Shown here piece after piece: positions 10,684-23,025 of a DNA stretch of 64,000 nucleotides. Each line of letters starts with the position of its first letter. Position 1 is the first letter of the stretch. The DNA comes from Nemertoderma westbladi (lineage: Eukaryota; Xenacoelomorpha; Nemertodermatida; Nemertodermatidae). The stretch is from assembly GCA_032718475.1 (NCBI GenBank), contig JAUCBJ010000580.1:1-64000 (forward strand). The letters are read 5' to 3'. The translations under genes and the position numbers were made by a program. The notes under the pieces are model-generated. The model saw only the letters and a program-made list of their open reading frames with translations, did no database searches and was not told where the DNA came from.

Positions 10684-13371
10684 TTGTTGTTACTCACAGT
10701 TTGCCCCGAGAGTATATTGTTGTTACTCACAGTTTGCCCCGAGAGTGCATTGTTGTTATTCACAGTTTACCCCGAGAGTATATTGTTCTTACTCAGTTTA
10801 CCCCGAGAGTATATTGTTGTTACTCACAGTTTGCCCCGAGAGTATATTGTTCTTACTCAGTTTGCCCCGAGAGTATATTGTTCTTACTGAGTTTGCCCCG
10901 AGAGTATATTGTTGTTACTCACAGTTTGCCCCGAGAGTATATTGTTCTTACTCAGTTTGCCCCGAGAGTATATTGTTCTTACTGAGTTTGCCCCGAGAGT
11001 ATATTGTTGTTACTCACAGTTTGCCCCGAGAGTATATTGTTGTTATTCACAGTTTACCCCGAGAGTATATTGTTGTTACTCACAGTTTGCCCCGAGAGTA
11101 TATTGTTGTTACTCACAGTTTGCCCCGAGAGTGCATTGTTGTTATTCACAGTTTACCCCGAGAGTATATTGTTCTTACTCAGTTTACCCCGAGAGTATAT
11201 TGTTCTTACTCAGTTTGCCCCGAGAGTATATTGTTGTTACTCACAGTTTGCCCCGAGAGTATATTGTTCTCACTCAGTTTGCCCCGAGAGTATATTGTTG
11301 TTACTCACAGTTTGCCCCGAGAGTATATTGTTGTTACTCACAGTTTGCCCCGAGAGTGCATTGTTGTTATTCACAGTTTACCCCGAGAGTATATTGTTCT
11401 TACTCAGTTTACCCCGAGAGTATATTGTTGTTACTCACAGTTTACCCCGAGAGTATATTGTTGTTACTCACAGTTTGCCCCGAGAGTGCATTGTTGTTAT
11501 TCACAGTTTACCCCGAGAGTATATTGTTCTTACTCAGTTTACCCCGAGAGTATATTGTTGTTACTCACAGTTTGCCCCGAGAGTATATTGTTCTTACTGA
11601 GTTTGCCCCGAGAGTATATTGTTGTTACTCACAGTTTGCCCCGAGAGTATATTGTTGTTATTCACAGTTTACCCCGAGAGTATATTGTTCTTACTCAGTT
11701 TACCCCGAGAGTATATTGTTGTTACTCACAGTTTGCCCCGAGAGTATATTGTTGTTACTCACAGTTTGCCCCGAGAGTATATTGTTGTTACTCACAGTTT
11801 GCCCCGAGAGTATATTGTTCTTACTCAGTTTGCCCCGATAGTATATTGTTGTTACTCACAGTTTGCCCCGAGAGTATATTGTTCTTACTCAGTTTACCCC
11901 GAGAGTATATTGTTGTTACTCACAGTTTGCCCCGAGAGTGCATTGTTGTTATTCACAGTTTACCCCGAGAGTATATTGTTCTTACTCAGTTTACCCCGAG
12001 AGTATATTGTTGTTACTCACAGTTTGCCCCGAGAGTATATTGTTCTTACTCAGTTTGCCCCGATAGTATATTGTTGTTACTCACAGTTTGCCCCGAGAGT
12101 ATATTGTTCTTACTCAGTTTGCCCCAATAGTATATTGTTGTTACTCACAGTTTGCCCCGAGAGTATATTGTTCTTACTGAGTTTGCCCCGAGAGTATATT
12201 GTTGTTACTCACAGTTTGCCCCGAGAGTATATTGTTCTTACTCAGTTTGCCCCGAGAGTATATTGTTCTTACTCAGTTTGCCCCGAGAGTATATTGTTGT
12301 TACTCACAGTTTGCCCCGAGAGTATATTGTTCTTACTGAGTTTGCCCCGAGAGTATATTGTTGTTACTCACAGTTTGCCCCGAGAGTATATTGTTGTTAC
12401 TCACAGTTTGCCCCGAGAGTGCATTGTTGTTATTCACAGTTTACCCCGAGAGTATATTGTTCTTACTCAGTTTACCCCGAGAGTATATTGTTGTTACTCA
12501 CAGTTTGCCCCGAGAGTATATTGTTCTTACTCAGTTTGCCCCGAGAGTATATTGTTCTTACTGAGTTTGCCCCGAGAGTATATTGTTGTTACTCACAGTT
12601 TGCCCCGAGAGTATATTGTTCTTACTCAGTTTGCCCCGAGAGTATATTGTTCTTACTGAGTTTGCCCCGAGAGTATATTGTTGTTACTCACAGTTTGCCC
12701 CGAGAGTATATTGTTGTTATTCACAGTTTACCCCGAGAGTATATTGTTGTTACTCACAGTTTGCCCCGAGAGTATATTGTTGTTACTCACAGTTTGCCCC
12801 GAGAGTGCATTGTTGTTATTCACAGTTTACCCCGAGAGTATATTGTTCTTACTCAGTTTACCCCGAGAGTATATTGTTCTTACTCAGTTTGCCCCGAGAG
12901 TATATTGTTGTTACTCACAGTTTGCCCCGAGAGTATATTGTTCTCACTCAGTTTGCCCCGAGAGTATATTGTTGTTACTCACAGTTTGCCCCGAGAGTAT
13001 ATTGTTGTTACTCACAGTTTGCCCCGAGAGTGCATTGTTGTTATTCACAGTTTACCCCGAGAGTATATTGTTCTTACTCAGTTTACCCCGAGAGTATATT
13101 GTTGTTACTCACAGTTTGCCCCGAGAGTATATTGTTCTTACTGAGTTTGCCCCGAGAGTATATTGTTGTTACTCACAGTTTGCCCCGAGAGTATATTGTT
13201 GTTATTCACAGTTTACCCCGAGAGTATATTGTTCTTACTCAGTTTACCCCGAGAGTATATTGTTGTTACTCACAGTTTGCCCCGAGAGTATATTGTTGTT
13301 ACTCACAGTTTGCCCCGAGAGTATATTGTTGTTACTCACAGTTTGCCCCGAGAGTATATTGTTCTTACTGA
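10684..13371 (+). repeat. 1,674-bp higher-order repeat within the 31/33-bp satellite
   Basis: Variant patterns at 10,684, 10,909 and 11,004 recur at 12,358, 12,583 and 12,678, offset 1,674, which equals 21 x 31 plus 31 x 33 (52 monomers). The GTGCATTG variant and runs of consecutive 33-bp units mark this block. Confidence 0.8.
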
Positions 13372-15099
13372 GTTTGCCCCGAGAGTATATTGTTGTTACT
13401 CACAGTTTGCCCCGAGAGTATATTGTTGTTACTCACAGTTTGCCCCGAGAGTATATTGTTCATACTCAGTTTGCCCCGAGAGTATGTTGTTCTCACTCAG
13501 TTTGCCCCGAGAGTATATTATTGTTACTCACAGTTTGCCCCGAGAGTATATTGTTGTTATTCACAGTTTGCCCCGAGAGTATATTGTTGTAACTCACAGT
13601 TTGCCCCGAGAGTATATTGTTGTTATTCACAGTTTACCCCGAGAGTATATTGTTGTTACTCACAGTTTGCCCCGAGAGTATATTGTTGTTATTCACAGTT
13701 TACCCCGAGAGTATATTGTTCTTACTCAGTTTACCCCGAGAGTATATTGTTCTCACTCAGTTTGCCCCGAGAGTATATTGTTGTTACTCACAGTTTGCCC
13801 CGAGAGTATATTGTTGTTACTCACAGTTTGCCCCGAGAGTATATTGTTGTTATTTACAGTTTGCCCCGAGAGTATATTGTTCTTACTCAGTTTGCCCCAA
13901 GATTATATTGTTGTTACTCACAGTTTGCCCCGAGAGTATATTGTTGTTATTCACAGTTTACCCCGAGAGTATATTGTTCTTACTCAGTTTGCCCCGAGAG
14001 TATATTGTTGTTACTCACAGATTGCCCCGAGAGTATATTGTTCTTACTGAGTTTGCCCCGAGAGTATATTGTTCTTACTGAGTTTACCCCGAGAGTATAT
14101 TGTTCTTACTCAGTTTACCCCGAGAGTATATTGTTCTCACTCAGTTTGCCCCGAGAGTATATTGTTGTTACTCACAGTTTGCCCCGATAGTATATTGTTG
14201 TTACTCACAGTTTGCCCCGAGAGTGCATTGTTGTTATTCACAGTTTGCCCCGAGAGTATATTGTTCTTACTCAGTTTACCCCGAGAGTATATTGTTCTTA
14301 CTCAGTTTGCCCCGATAGTATATTGTTGTTACTCACAGTTTGTCCCGAGAGTATATTGTTCTTACTCAGTTTACCCCGAGAGTATATTGTTCTTACTCAG
14401 TTTGCCCCGAGAGTATATTGTTGTTACTCACAGTTTGCCCCGAGAGTATATTGTTCTTACTGAGTTTGCCCCGAGAGTATATTGTTGTTACTCACAGTTT
14501 GCCCCGAGAGTATATTATTGTTACTCACAGTTTGCCCCGAGAGTATATTGTTGTTATTTACAGTTTGCCCCGAGAGTATATTGTTCTTACTCAGTTTGCC
14601 CCAAGATTATATTGTTGTTACTCACAGTTTGCCCCGAGAGTATATTGTTCATACTCAGTTTGCCCCGAGAGTATGTTGTTCTCACTCAGTTTGCCCCGAG
14701 AGTATATTATTGTTACTCACAGTTTGCCCCGAGAGTATATTGTTCATACTCAGTTTGCCCCGAGAGTATATTGTTGTTACTCACAGTTTACCCCGAGAGT
14801 ATATTATTGTTACTCACAGTTTGCCCCGAGAGTATATTGTTGTTACTCACAGTTTGCCCCGAGAGTATATTGTTGTTACTCACAGTTTACCCCGAGAGTA
14901 TATTGTTCTTACTCAGTTTACCCCGAGAGTATATTGTTCTTACTCAGTTTGCCCCGAGAGTATATTGTTGTTACTCACAGTTTACCCCGAGAGTATATTA
15001 TTGTTACTCACAGTTTGCCCCGAGAGTATATTGTTGTTATTTACAGTTTGCCCCGAGAGTATATTGTTCTTACTCAGTTTGCCCCAAGATTATACTGTT

Positions 15100-17200
15100 G
15101 TTACTCACAGTTTGCCCCGAGAGTATATTGTTCTCACTCAGTTTGCCCCGAGAGTATATTGTTGTTACTCACAGTTTACCCCGAGATTATATTGTTGTTA
15201 CTCAGTTTGCCCCGAGAGTATATTGTTCTTACTGAGTTTGCCCCGAGGGTATATTGTTGTTACTCACAGTTTGCCCCGAGAGTGCATTGTTGTTATTCAC
15301 AGTTTGTCCCAAGAGTATATTGTTGTTATTTACAGTTTGCACCGAGAGTATATTGTTCTTACTCAGTTTGCCCCAAGATTATATTGTTGTTACTCACAGT
15401 TTGCCCCGAGAGTATATTGTTCATACTCAGTTTGCCCCGAGAGTATGTTGTTCTCACTCAGTTTGCCCCGAGAGTATATTGTTGTTACTCACAGTTTACC
15501 CCGAGAGTATATTGTTCTTACTCAGTTTACCCCGAGAGTATATTGTTGTTACTCACAGTTTGCCCCGAGAGTATATTGTTCATACTCAGTTTGCCCCGAG
15601 AGTATGTTGTTCTCACTCAGTTTGCCCCGAGAGTATATTGTTGTTACTCACAGTTTACCCCGAGAGTATATTGTTCTTACTCAGTTTACCCCGAGAGTAT
15701 ATTGTTCTTACTCAGTTTGCCCCGATAGTATATTGTTGTTACTCACAGTTTGCCCCGAGAGTATATTGTTCTTACACAGTTTACCCCGAGAGTATATTGT
15801 TCTTACTCAGTTTACCCCGAGAGTATATTGTTCTTACTCAGTTTGCCCCGAGAGTATGTTGTTCTCACTCAGTTTGCCCCGAGAGTATATTGTTGTTACT
15901 CACAGTTTACCCCGAGAGTATATTGTTCTTACTCAGTTTACCCCGAGAGTATATTGTTCTTATTCAGTTTGCCCCGATAGTATATTGTTGTTACTCACAG
16001 TTTACCCCGAGAGTATATTATTGTTACTCACAGTTTGCCCCGAGAGTATATTGTTGTTACTCACAGTTTGCCCCGAGAGTATATTGTTGTTACTCACAGT
16101 TTACCCCGAGAGTATATTGTTCTTACTCAGTTTACCCCGAGAGTATATTGTTCTTACTCAGTTTGCCCCGAGAGTATATTGTTGTTACTCACAGTTTACC
16201 CCGAGAGTATATTATTGTTACTCACAGTTTGCCCCGAGAGTATATTGTTGTTATTTACAGTTTGCCCCGAGAGTATATTGTTCTTACTCAGTTTGCCCCA
16301 AGATTATATTGTTGTTACTCACAGTTTGCCCCGAGAGTATATTGTTCTCACTCAGTTTGCCCCGAGAGTATATTGTTGTTACTCACAGTTTACCCCGAGA
16401 TTATATTGTTGTTACTCAGTTTGCCCCGAGAGTATATTGTTCTTACTGAGTTTGCCCCGAGGGTATATTGTTGTTACTCACAGTTTGCCCCGAGAGTGCA
16501 TTGTTGTTATTCACAGTTTGTCCCAAGAGTATATTGTTGTTATTTACAGTTTGCACCGAGAGTATATTGTTCTTACTCAGTTTGCCCCAAGATTATATTG
16601 TTGTTACTCACAGTTTGCCCCGAGAGTATATTGTTCATACTCAGTTTGCCCCGAGAGTATGTTGTTCTCACTCAGTTTGCCCCGAGAGTATATTGTTGTT
16701 ACTCACAGTTTACCCCGAGAGTATATTGTTCTTACTCAGTTTACCCCGAGAGTATATTGTTGTTACTCACAGTTTGCCCCGAGAGTATATTGTTCATACT
16801 CAGTTTGCCCCGAGAGTATGTTGTTCTCACTCAGTTTGCCCCGAGAGTATATTGTTGTTACTCACAGTTTACCCCGAGAGTATATTGTTCTTACTCAGTT
16901 TACCCCGAGAGTATATTGTTCTTACTCAGTTTGCCCCGATAGTATATTGTTGTTACTCACAGTTTGCCCCGAGAGTATATTGTTCTTACACAGTTTACCC
17001 CGAGAGTATATTGTTCTTACTCAGTTTACCCCGAGAGTATATTGTTCTTACTCAGTTTGCCCCGAGAGTATGTTGTTCTCACTCAGTTTGCCCCGAGAGT
17101 ATATTGTTGTTACTCACAGTTTACCCCGAGAGTATATTGTTCTTACTCAGTTTACCCCGAGAGTATATTGTTCTTACTCAGTTTGCCCCGATAGTATATT
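15100..17200 (+). repeat. 1,214-bp higher-order repeat within the 31/33-bp satellite
   Basis: Patterns at 15,254 and 15,750 recur at 16,468 and 16,964, offset 1,214, equal to 20 x 31 plus 18 x 33 (38 monomers). Both copies share rare variants such as GAGGGTATATTG and GTTTGCACCGAG. Confidence 0.8.
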
Positions 17201-18075
17201 GTTGTTACTTACAGTTTGCCCCGAGAGTATATTGTTCTTACTCAGTTTACCCCGAGAGTATATTGTTCTTACTCAGTTTGCCCCGAGAGTATATTGTTGT
17301 TACTCAGTTTACCCCGAGAGTATATTGTTCTTACTCAGTTCGCCCCGAGAGTATATTGTTGTTACTCACAGTTTGCCCCGTGAGTATATTGTTCTTACTG
17401 AGTTTGCCCCGAGAGTATATTGTTGTTACTCAGGTTGCCCCGAGAGTATATTGTTCTTACTCAGTTCGCCCCGAGAGTATATTGTTGTTACTCACAGTTT
17501 GCCCCGTGAGTATATTGTTCTTACTGAGTTTGCCCCGAGAGTATATTGTTGTTATTCACAGTTAGTCCCGAGAGTATATTGTTGTTATTTTCAGTTTGCC
17601 CCGAGAGTATATTGTTCTTACTCAGTTTGCCCCGATATTATATTGTTGTTACTTACAGTTTGCCCCGAGAGTATATTGTTCTTACTCAGTTTGCCCCGAG
17701 AGTATATTGTTCTTACTCAGTTTGCCCCGAGAGTATATTGTTCTTACTCAGTTTGCCCCGAGAGTATATTGTTGTTACTCAGTTTGCCTCGAGAGTATAT
17801 TGTTCGTACTCAGTTTGCCCCGAGAATATATTGTTCTTACTCAGTTTGCCCCGAGAGTATATTGTTCTTACTCAGTTTGCCCCGAGAGTATATTGTTCTT
17901 ACTCAGTTTGCCCCGAGAGTATATTGTTCTTACTCAGTTTGCCCCGAGAGTATATTGTTCTTACTTACAGTTTGCCCCGAGAGTATATTGTTCTTACTCA
18001 GTTTGCCCCGAGAGTATATTGTTCTTACTCAGTTTGCCCCGAGAGTATATTGTTCTTACTCAGTTTGCCCCGAGT

Positions 18076-19433
18076 TCTATGTTTGTATTCTGTACAGTGC
18101 ACTCAGCTGAAGGTTTTTAGTAATATTAATTAATGGTGGTGGATTGTCTCACATATATGTCAAGCTATCCATTGAGAAATATATTCAAAGCATTTTGTCC
18201 TAAATAATATAATATTATTTTATGATTTATGTTCAACCGAACAGGGGGGGGGGGTGTGGGGGGGGGGGGGTGGAAGCTAAGTCCAATGCGGTATACATAT
18301 ACATATATAAAATACATATATATGAATACATCAATCTATGGTACTTGGTCGCACCTTGAAAGCTTTGAAAATACATATTGCCAGATTCAATAGAAATGTC
18401 AGCATCTGTTGACAGCAATTGGCGACAATTATTTTTAAATGGGAACTGAACAAGCGCACCACCAATCACCAGCGGCAATCCAAAAGCTCCTCTCACGTGG
18501 CGGTTGGGAGACTGCCACTCCTGTAAGACAGGGATGGTTTCTCCTCATTATAGCAGTGGGTGAGGCTAGAACACGCGACCTTAGGGTTGGAAAGCCGGCG
18601 TGTTAACCACCTGGGAAATCTGAACACATCGAATACCTGGTAAATGAATCACTTTTAGATTATTTACACACTGTATAACAGCTTCTTCAAATCTTCTTCT
18701 AAAACTTATATAGCAGATGAAGTAGATGCAGAATTAATTAACTCGAATTGAACCGGAGATTGGAAGTATACCCCCCGCCCCCCCCCCCCCCCCCCCCCCC
18801 CCCTCCCCAAAGGGGATTGGAAACGATCAGTCCCACTAGGATTCACTTTGTCTGGAAGTCAACAACTAATTAATTCCCGAAAGCAGATCCCATCCGGCCA
18901 TGTACTGTTGAATCATAACGTAGGATAAAGTCGCTACTTCCTGTGTAATTCCATATTTTTTCATTTAATCAATGTCGGTAGGGTTAGAACCTGAAGAGTT
19001 TGAAATTGTGTATGTAAATTATACTTTATTGATATAAAACCTTAAATGTTATTATTGATTTATTGGTAGTTGTGCAGTACTATACAATGACCCATACAAT
19101 GACAGGCAAGAGATCAGTAGCCAGTTGTGGCTAGGTTTCCCCTCCAATCAAGAAGCTTTATTGGTAAACTACTAGCCAAACAAAGGGTATCATTAATATT
19201 TATTTGTACAAAAACTAAGACAGGACTATTCTAAGACATTGAGTGCACATTGAAATACTGGAATAATATTTCGAATAGTCTCAAAATAAATCAGTGGCCT
19301 AGACATCCCAATTGAGTTACCCACCCACCAGGTCCCCCAAAGGTTGAATCATTTGATATACATGTTGGTACATATGAGAACGCAGTCACGCATAACATAT
19401 CCATGTTAATAGACAGATACTAAGTGCATTTAA
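18076..19433. other. Non-coding AT-rich spacer with G and C homopolymer tracts
   Basis: No open frame worth calling. Contains an interrupted G tract (18,244-18,273), a TATA/CATA-rich simple repeat (18,292-18,326), a tRNA-like SINE remnant (about 18,530-18,620) and a C tract of roughly 30 bp (18,773-18,803). The rest is unremarkable. Confidence 0.7.
18530..18620 (-). mobile_element. tRNA-derived SINE head, minus strand (probable)
   Basis: On the minus strand the run GGTGGTTAACACGCCGGC resembles a tRNA A box, and GGTCGCGTGTTCTAGCCTC about 30 bases on resembles a B box (internal Pol III promoter). No complete tRNA fold was established, so a SINE head is preferred over a tRNA gene. Confidence 0.5.
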
Positions 19434-20760
19434 GATCTATCCCATTATAGTAGACATGTACCGAACAACAAGAGTCCCACAAGAAATGAAAACAAATAAG
19501 TTGGTGCCAGTTCCCAAGAAGGGCAACCTAACACTCTATGGTTCTTTTCGGGGAATCTCATTGATCTCGATTGCTGCAAAGCTATACAATAGAATTCTAT
19601 TAAATCGCATCAGGGATCCCATTGAGAGACTGCTCCGTGGAAATCAGATTCAGCATACTTTCATTATATGGGATTCCTGATGAAATTATTGCAGCAATCA
19701 GATCAGTATACGATGGTTCGACAACATTTGTGTCTACTGTTGGCGGTGACACAGAACCATTTGAAGTGTTATGGGGCGTCCTCCAGGGAGACACACTTGC
19801 ACCATTCTTGTTCATTATTGTGGTCGACTATGTACTACGCATGTCCTTAGATCATCATAATGATGATGGGGTGATGATAACTCCACCTACTGGCTCCAGA
19901 AGTCGAGGAAATCCTGCCAAGTACCTAACTGATCTAGACTTTGCTGATGACTTAGGAGTACTCTCAGAATCATTAGAGGGAGCCCAGCGGCTCCTCAGCT
20001 CATTAGAACATGCTGCTTCTAGTGTTGGTCTTTTTATTAACTCCAGAAAGACCAAAATTCTGACAGTTAACTTTGAAAGTCCTCAGCAAGTCTCTGATCG
20101 GATGAGCATAAGCTCAAAGGATGGTATGCTTGAGCATGTGGACGACTTCTGTTACCTGGGATCATGGATCCGGAAGTCAGGTGAGGACCTTCGAATACGT
20201 AAGGGAAAGGCATGGGCAGCCTTGAATAGGCTTTCCAGGATTTGGAAGTCACCGAGAATTAATCGGAAACTTAAGGTCCGATTATTTAGAGCAGCAGTAG
20301 TTCCAGTACTCCTCTATGGGAGTCCATGCTGGGCTCTAACTGCTGAGGACACCAAATCTCTGGATGGCACATTCACAAGAATGCTACGCCGGGTTCATTG
20401 TGTCAAGTACAATGCACACATCTCCAACCAGACACTATATAACATTGGAGGTGTCTCATTGGTTCCCCCAAGCTTGACACTAGAACAAAATCGCCTCCGC
20501 TTTGCAGGACATTGCTTTCGCCGTGAGGACCAGCCAGTGCATAATCTTGTACTTTGGCACCTCATGGAGTGAATAAGCATGGTGGACAGCCCATGACTTT
20601 CTTGAGACGCATCTTAAAGGACACTGGCCTTGAAGATGCGGATGATCTAGCAAATGTCATGGGTGATAGGGAGTTGTGGCGGTGCAATTTTGTCGATAAG
20701 CCGGCACAGCATTCTTAAAAATGCAGCTGCAATGCAGCATGCCGATCCTAGTAGTAGTAG
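19434..20760 (+). mobile_element. RTE-like element, truncated copy 2 with internal deletion
   Basis: Homologous to copy 1 from about 2,600 to the TAG tail. The 5' truncation lies at ATCTATCCCAT. An internal deletion of roughly 150 bp removes the stretch equivalent to about 2,815-2,965 of copy 1, with TTCAGC at the junction. The 3' tail is CCTAGTAGTAGTAG. No exact target-site duplication seen; a loosely similar AAGTGCATTT/AGGTGCGTGATTT pair flanks it. Confidence 0.9.
19456..20700 (+). pseudogene. RT fragment of RTE-like copy 2 (FADD retained)
   Basis: Two forward frames, 19,456-19,680 and 19,622-20,572, are joined imperfectly because the internal deletion changes frame and removes the region with the first catalytic aspartate. 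The catalytic box FADD is intact at 19,940-19,951, unlike VADD in copy 1. A one-base deletion near 20,560 (GGCACCTCATGG where copy 1 has GGCAGTCTCATGG) creates an early stop at 20,570-20,572. It cannot encode a working enzyme, but it shows the ancestral catalytic residue of the family. Confidence 0.85.
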
Positions 20761-20769
20761 GTGCGTGAT

Positions 20770-21015
20770 TTTAAAATTGTTGTTTCTTTATTTCACCTAG
20801 AGCAGAATTTAATGAGGATTACAAATCTGAAAACCGCTTAGTGAGACCTCTTTCAGTTCTCGAGTTATCACTGTTTTTCCGTATGACGGTCCGTCCGTCA
20901 AATTGTAAGAAAGACAGAAGACCGACAGACAGACAGATAGACTAGATTCCACCAAAAATGAAGTCAGCGACCCCGAAAACCCCCGTAATGAACATTTTAG
21001 CTCGTTGGTGTGCAT
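20770..21015 (+). repeat. Dispersed repeat bearing GACAGACAGACAGA, copy at 20.8 kb
   Basis: Contains AGAGCAGAATTTAATGAGG, later AGACCGACAGACAGACAGAT, then AAAATGAAGTCAGCGACC and GAAAACCCCCGTAATG. The same blocks recur, in part inverted, at 24,680-25,215, 34,690-34,775 and 38,690-38,935. Function unknown; it looks like a short interspersed element with an internal CTGT/ACAG microsatellite. Confidence 0.6.
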
Positions 21016-22304
21016 CCTTCGTGCCAGATATAATTAACCAACCAGAACACAGACAGCCAATTTTGGCGGGACGGTTTAAACTTTGAAGAGCATTTTCTCG
21101 GAATGACATTTTTCATTTTCAAATTACTACTCCTCCGTCATTTTTCAACCAATTTTCTTCGTTTATGGCTCATTCGAACGAGCTTTGGAAGTTCTTTAAA
21201 AGTTATCTTATGGAATTTTCATAAATATTACGAATTTTTCTAATTAGACAATTTTAATGAAAAATATCATAATTAATTAATTAAATTAATTAATTAAAAT
21301 AAAAATGGCTAATTAAAAATTATATAGAGATAACTTTTGTTGTAGAGTCGATGACGCTGAGTCCAAAAAAGTTGGTTTCACGAAATTTGGACCAAAATTG
21401 AGGGACTATAGTACTACAGTTAGTTGTAGAAAACTTGTCATATATTGGAACTTATTATAATTTTTACTTAAAAGACTTCAACAAATCCACCGCCAAATTT
21501 TCGATGTTTGAACAAAATTCAAATTTGTTGAACTTTATTCTTGATATTAATTAGTTTTACTAGTAATAACAGCTGCCCCAAACTTGGTGGGAAGAAACAT
21601 TTTTTAAACCATTCAGTCAGGGCGGCGTTGAGTGAGGTGAATTCGCCGCCCCTCAAAGGACAGAGTGTACATACTGGGCGCATAGTTACTGCGAAAACGG
21701 TCCCCCCTCCCCCCATTCGACCTATTTCCTGAGGTACGTTTTCTTGATTTTTTCGACGGAGGACGCGGAAGGCCACAAAAAATAAGATTCTTCAGAGCTT
21801 TTAGCGAATCTATCGTTTTGACGGACATGACGGACAATTTTCTGGTTTTTTTTTCTTTTTTTCACTAGGACTCTTAAAAAACCTCTATTTTACGCATCGA
21901 GAGACACCGGAATCGAAAGAGGGGGGCTAAATTAGATGTTTGCACTTCTTGGAATACCCCGCCTCCGGGCTTGTTTTCCGGCTATTGTCCGTCAAAGTTG
22001 AAAAAACGGACAAAATGACTTTGCGGGATCCGTAATAACTCGGCTACTATTTATCGTACGGGAACGAAAGTAGCGCGGTTGCAACGAGGAAGATTGGGTC
22101 TACCTTCGTAGCGAATGGGGGTAAGATATTTATTAAAATTTCGGGTGGAAAAAGGGGCTGTAAATTTGTACGTTTTTGTCTGTCTTTTTTCGACATTTTA
22201 TTTCCGAAATGTTTAATTTGACAACGTGGGTACGAATCCACTAATTCTTTTTTGAAACTCGTAGAAGACCATTGGGGTTACTTTTCTATGGGGTTACTTT
22301 TTTA
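21016..22304. other. AT-rich non-coding stretch
   Basis: Long A/T tracts, including a TTAATTAA palindrome cluster near 21,270-21,300. Only short random open frames; nothing recognised. Confidence 0.6.
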
Positions 22305-22999
22305 CTGGGGCCAAAGAGGGCCAGAATTTGTAAAGTAGTTTTTTATCGAATAATTTTGTATTTTTAACTTTAGTTGGTTAAGGTACATTCTATACAGTCA
22401 ATATCGATACGGGGGAATTCAAATATGCTATCGGTTTTGCTCCGCGGACGCTATTAAAAAAATGAGGGCCAAATTTAAAATTTCGAGCTTCAAACTTGCT
22501 TCGCGGGAAATCGTCTAGCTCGAAAACTACTTAACTTACAGGAGATTTGTTTACACATACTTATAGTGCGTTAAATTATCTATCTAACAGCGTTAGTTAC
22601 AGCGCCCGTAGCTATTATACAACTGGAGCGGCAGACGATCGTGTGAAATAAAATATTTATAAAAAGGGACGAAAAAAATTTTTTTTTTAATAAATTGCTA
22701 CTCTATTATAATTTAGCGTATTGCGCCAAAAGTTCATTTGAAATTTAGCAAATTACCTCCGCTATCTTTTTTCTTAACATATATAATTAAACTTACGAAT
22801 TTTAAGGGTTAAAAAATATCGCGTAATTTTGGCCCTTTTTTTCATTTTTTTTTGGGGCCAAAAATGACCCCCTCTCAAAAGATAGGGACAAAAATTACGG
22901 CAAAGAATATACCAATTTTATTGAATTTGAACCACCAGAACCGAAGTTAGAGCGATTTTAGTGAAAAAATAAAAATAATTTTTTTTGCAAAAATTAAGA
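22305..22999 (+). repeat. 0.7 kb dispersed repeat, copy A
   Basis: Aligns along its length with 27,390-28,105: shared landmarks GGGCCAGAATTTGTAAAGTA, TTGCTCCGCGGACGCTATTA, CGCGTAATTTTGGCCC and AATGACCCCCTCTCAAAAG. Both copies end at AGAATGGTC. In this copy a G tract of about 19 follows; in the other a tRNA-like sequence follows. Non-coding. Confidence 0.8.
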
Positions 23000-23025
23000 A
23001 TGGTCAGGGGGGGGGGGGGGGGGGG

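Larger units (their letters stand above)
6842..18075 (+). repeat. 11.2 kb satellite of 31- and 33-bp monomers
   Basis: About 350 tandem copies built on the core TTTGCCCCGAGAGTATATTG followed by TTCTTACTCAG (31-bp type) or TTGTTACTCACAG (33-bp type). Recurrent variants: TTTACCCC, AGTGCATTG, AGTATGTTG, CAAGATTAT, CGATAGTAT and ACTGAG. Neither monomer contains a stop in any forward frame. A 31-bp unit shifts frame by one and a 33-bp unit does not, so long forward open frames (up to 691 codons) arise automatically. The only common forward stop is TGA made by the ACTGAG variant. These open frames are not annotated as genes: no start context, no non-repetitive domain and heavy overlap in three frames. 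Higher-order blocks are listed separately. Confidence 0.97.

Noticed and set aside
6722-18133. Dozens of long forward open frames (up to 691 codons) across the 31/33-bp satellite
   Set aside because: They overlap in all three frames, consist only of satellite translation, and follow from a stop-free monomer. No unique domain or start context.
19410-20775. Target-site duplication around RTE-like copy 2
   Set aside because: Only an imperfect AAGTGCATTT/AGGTGCGTGATTT similarity is present; not convincing.
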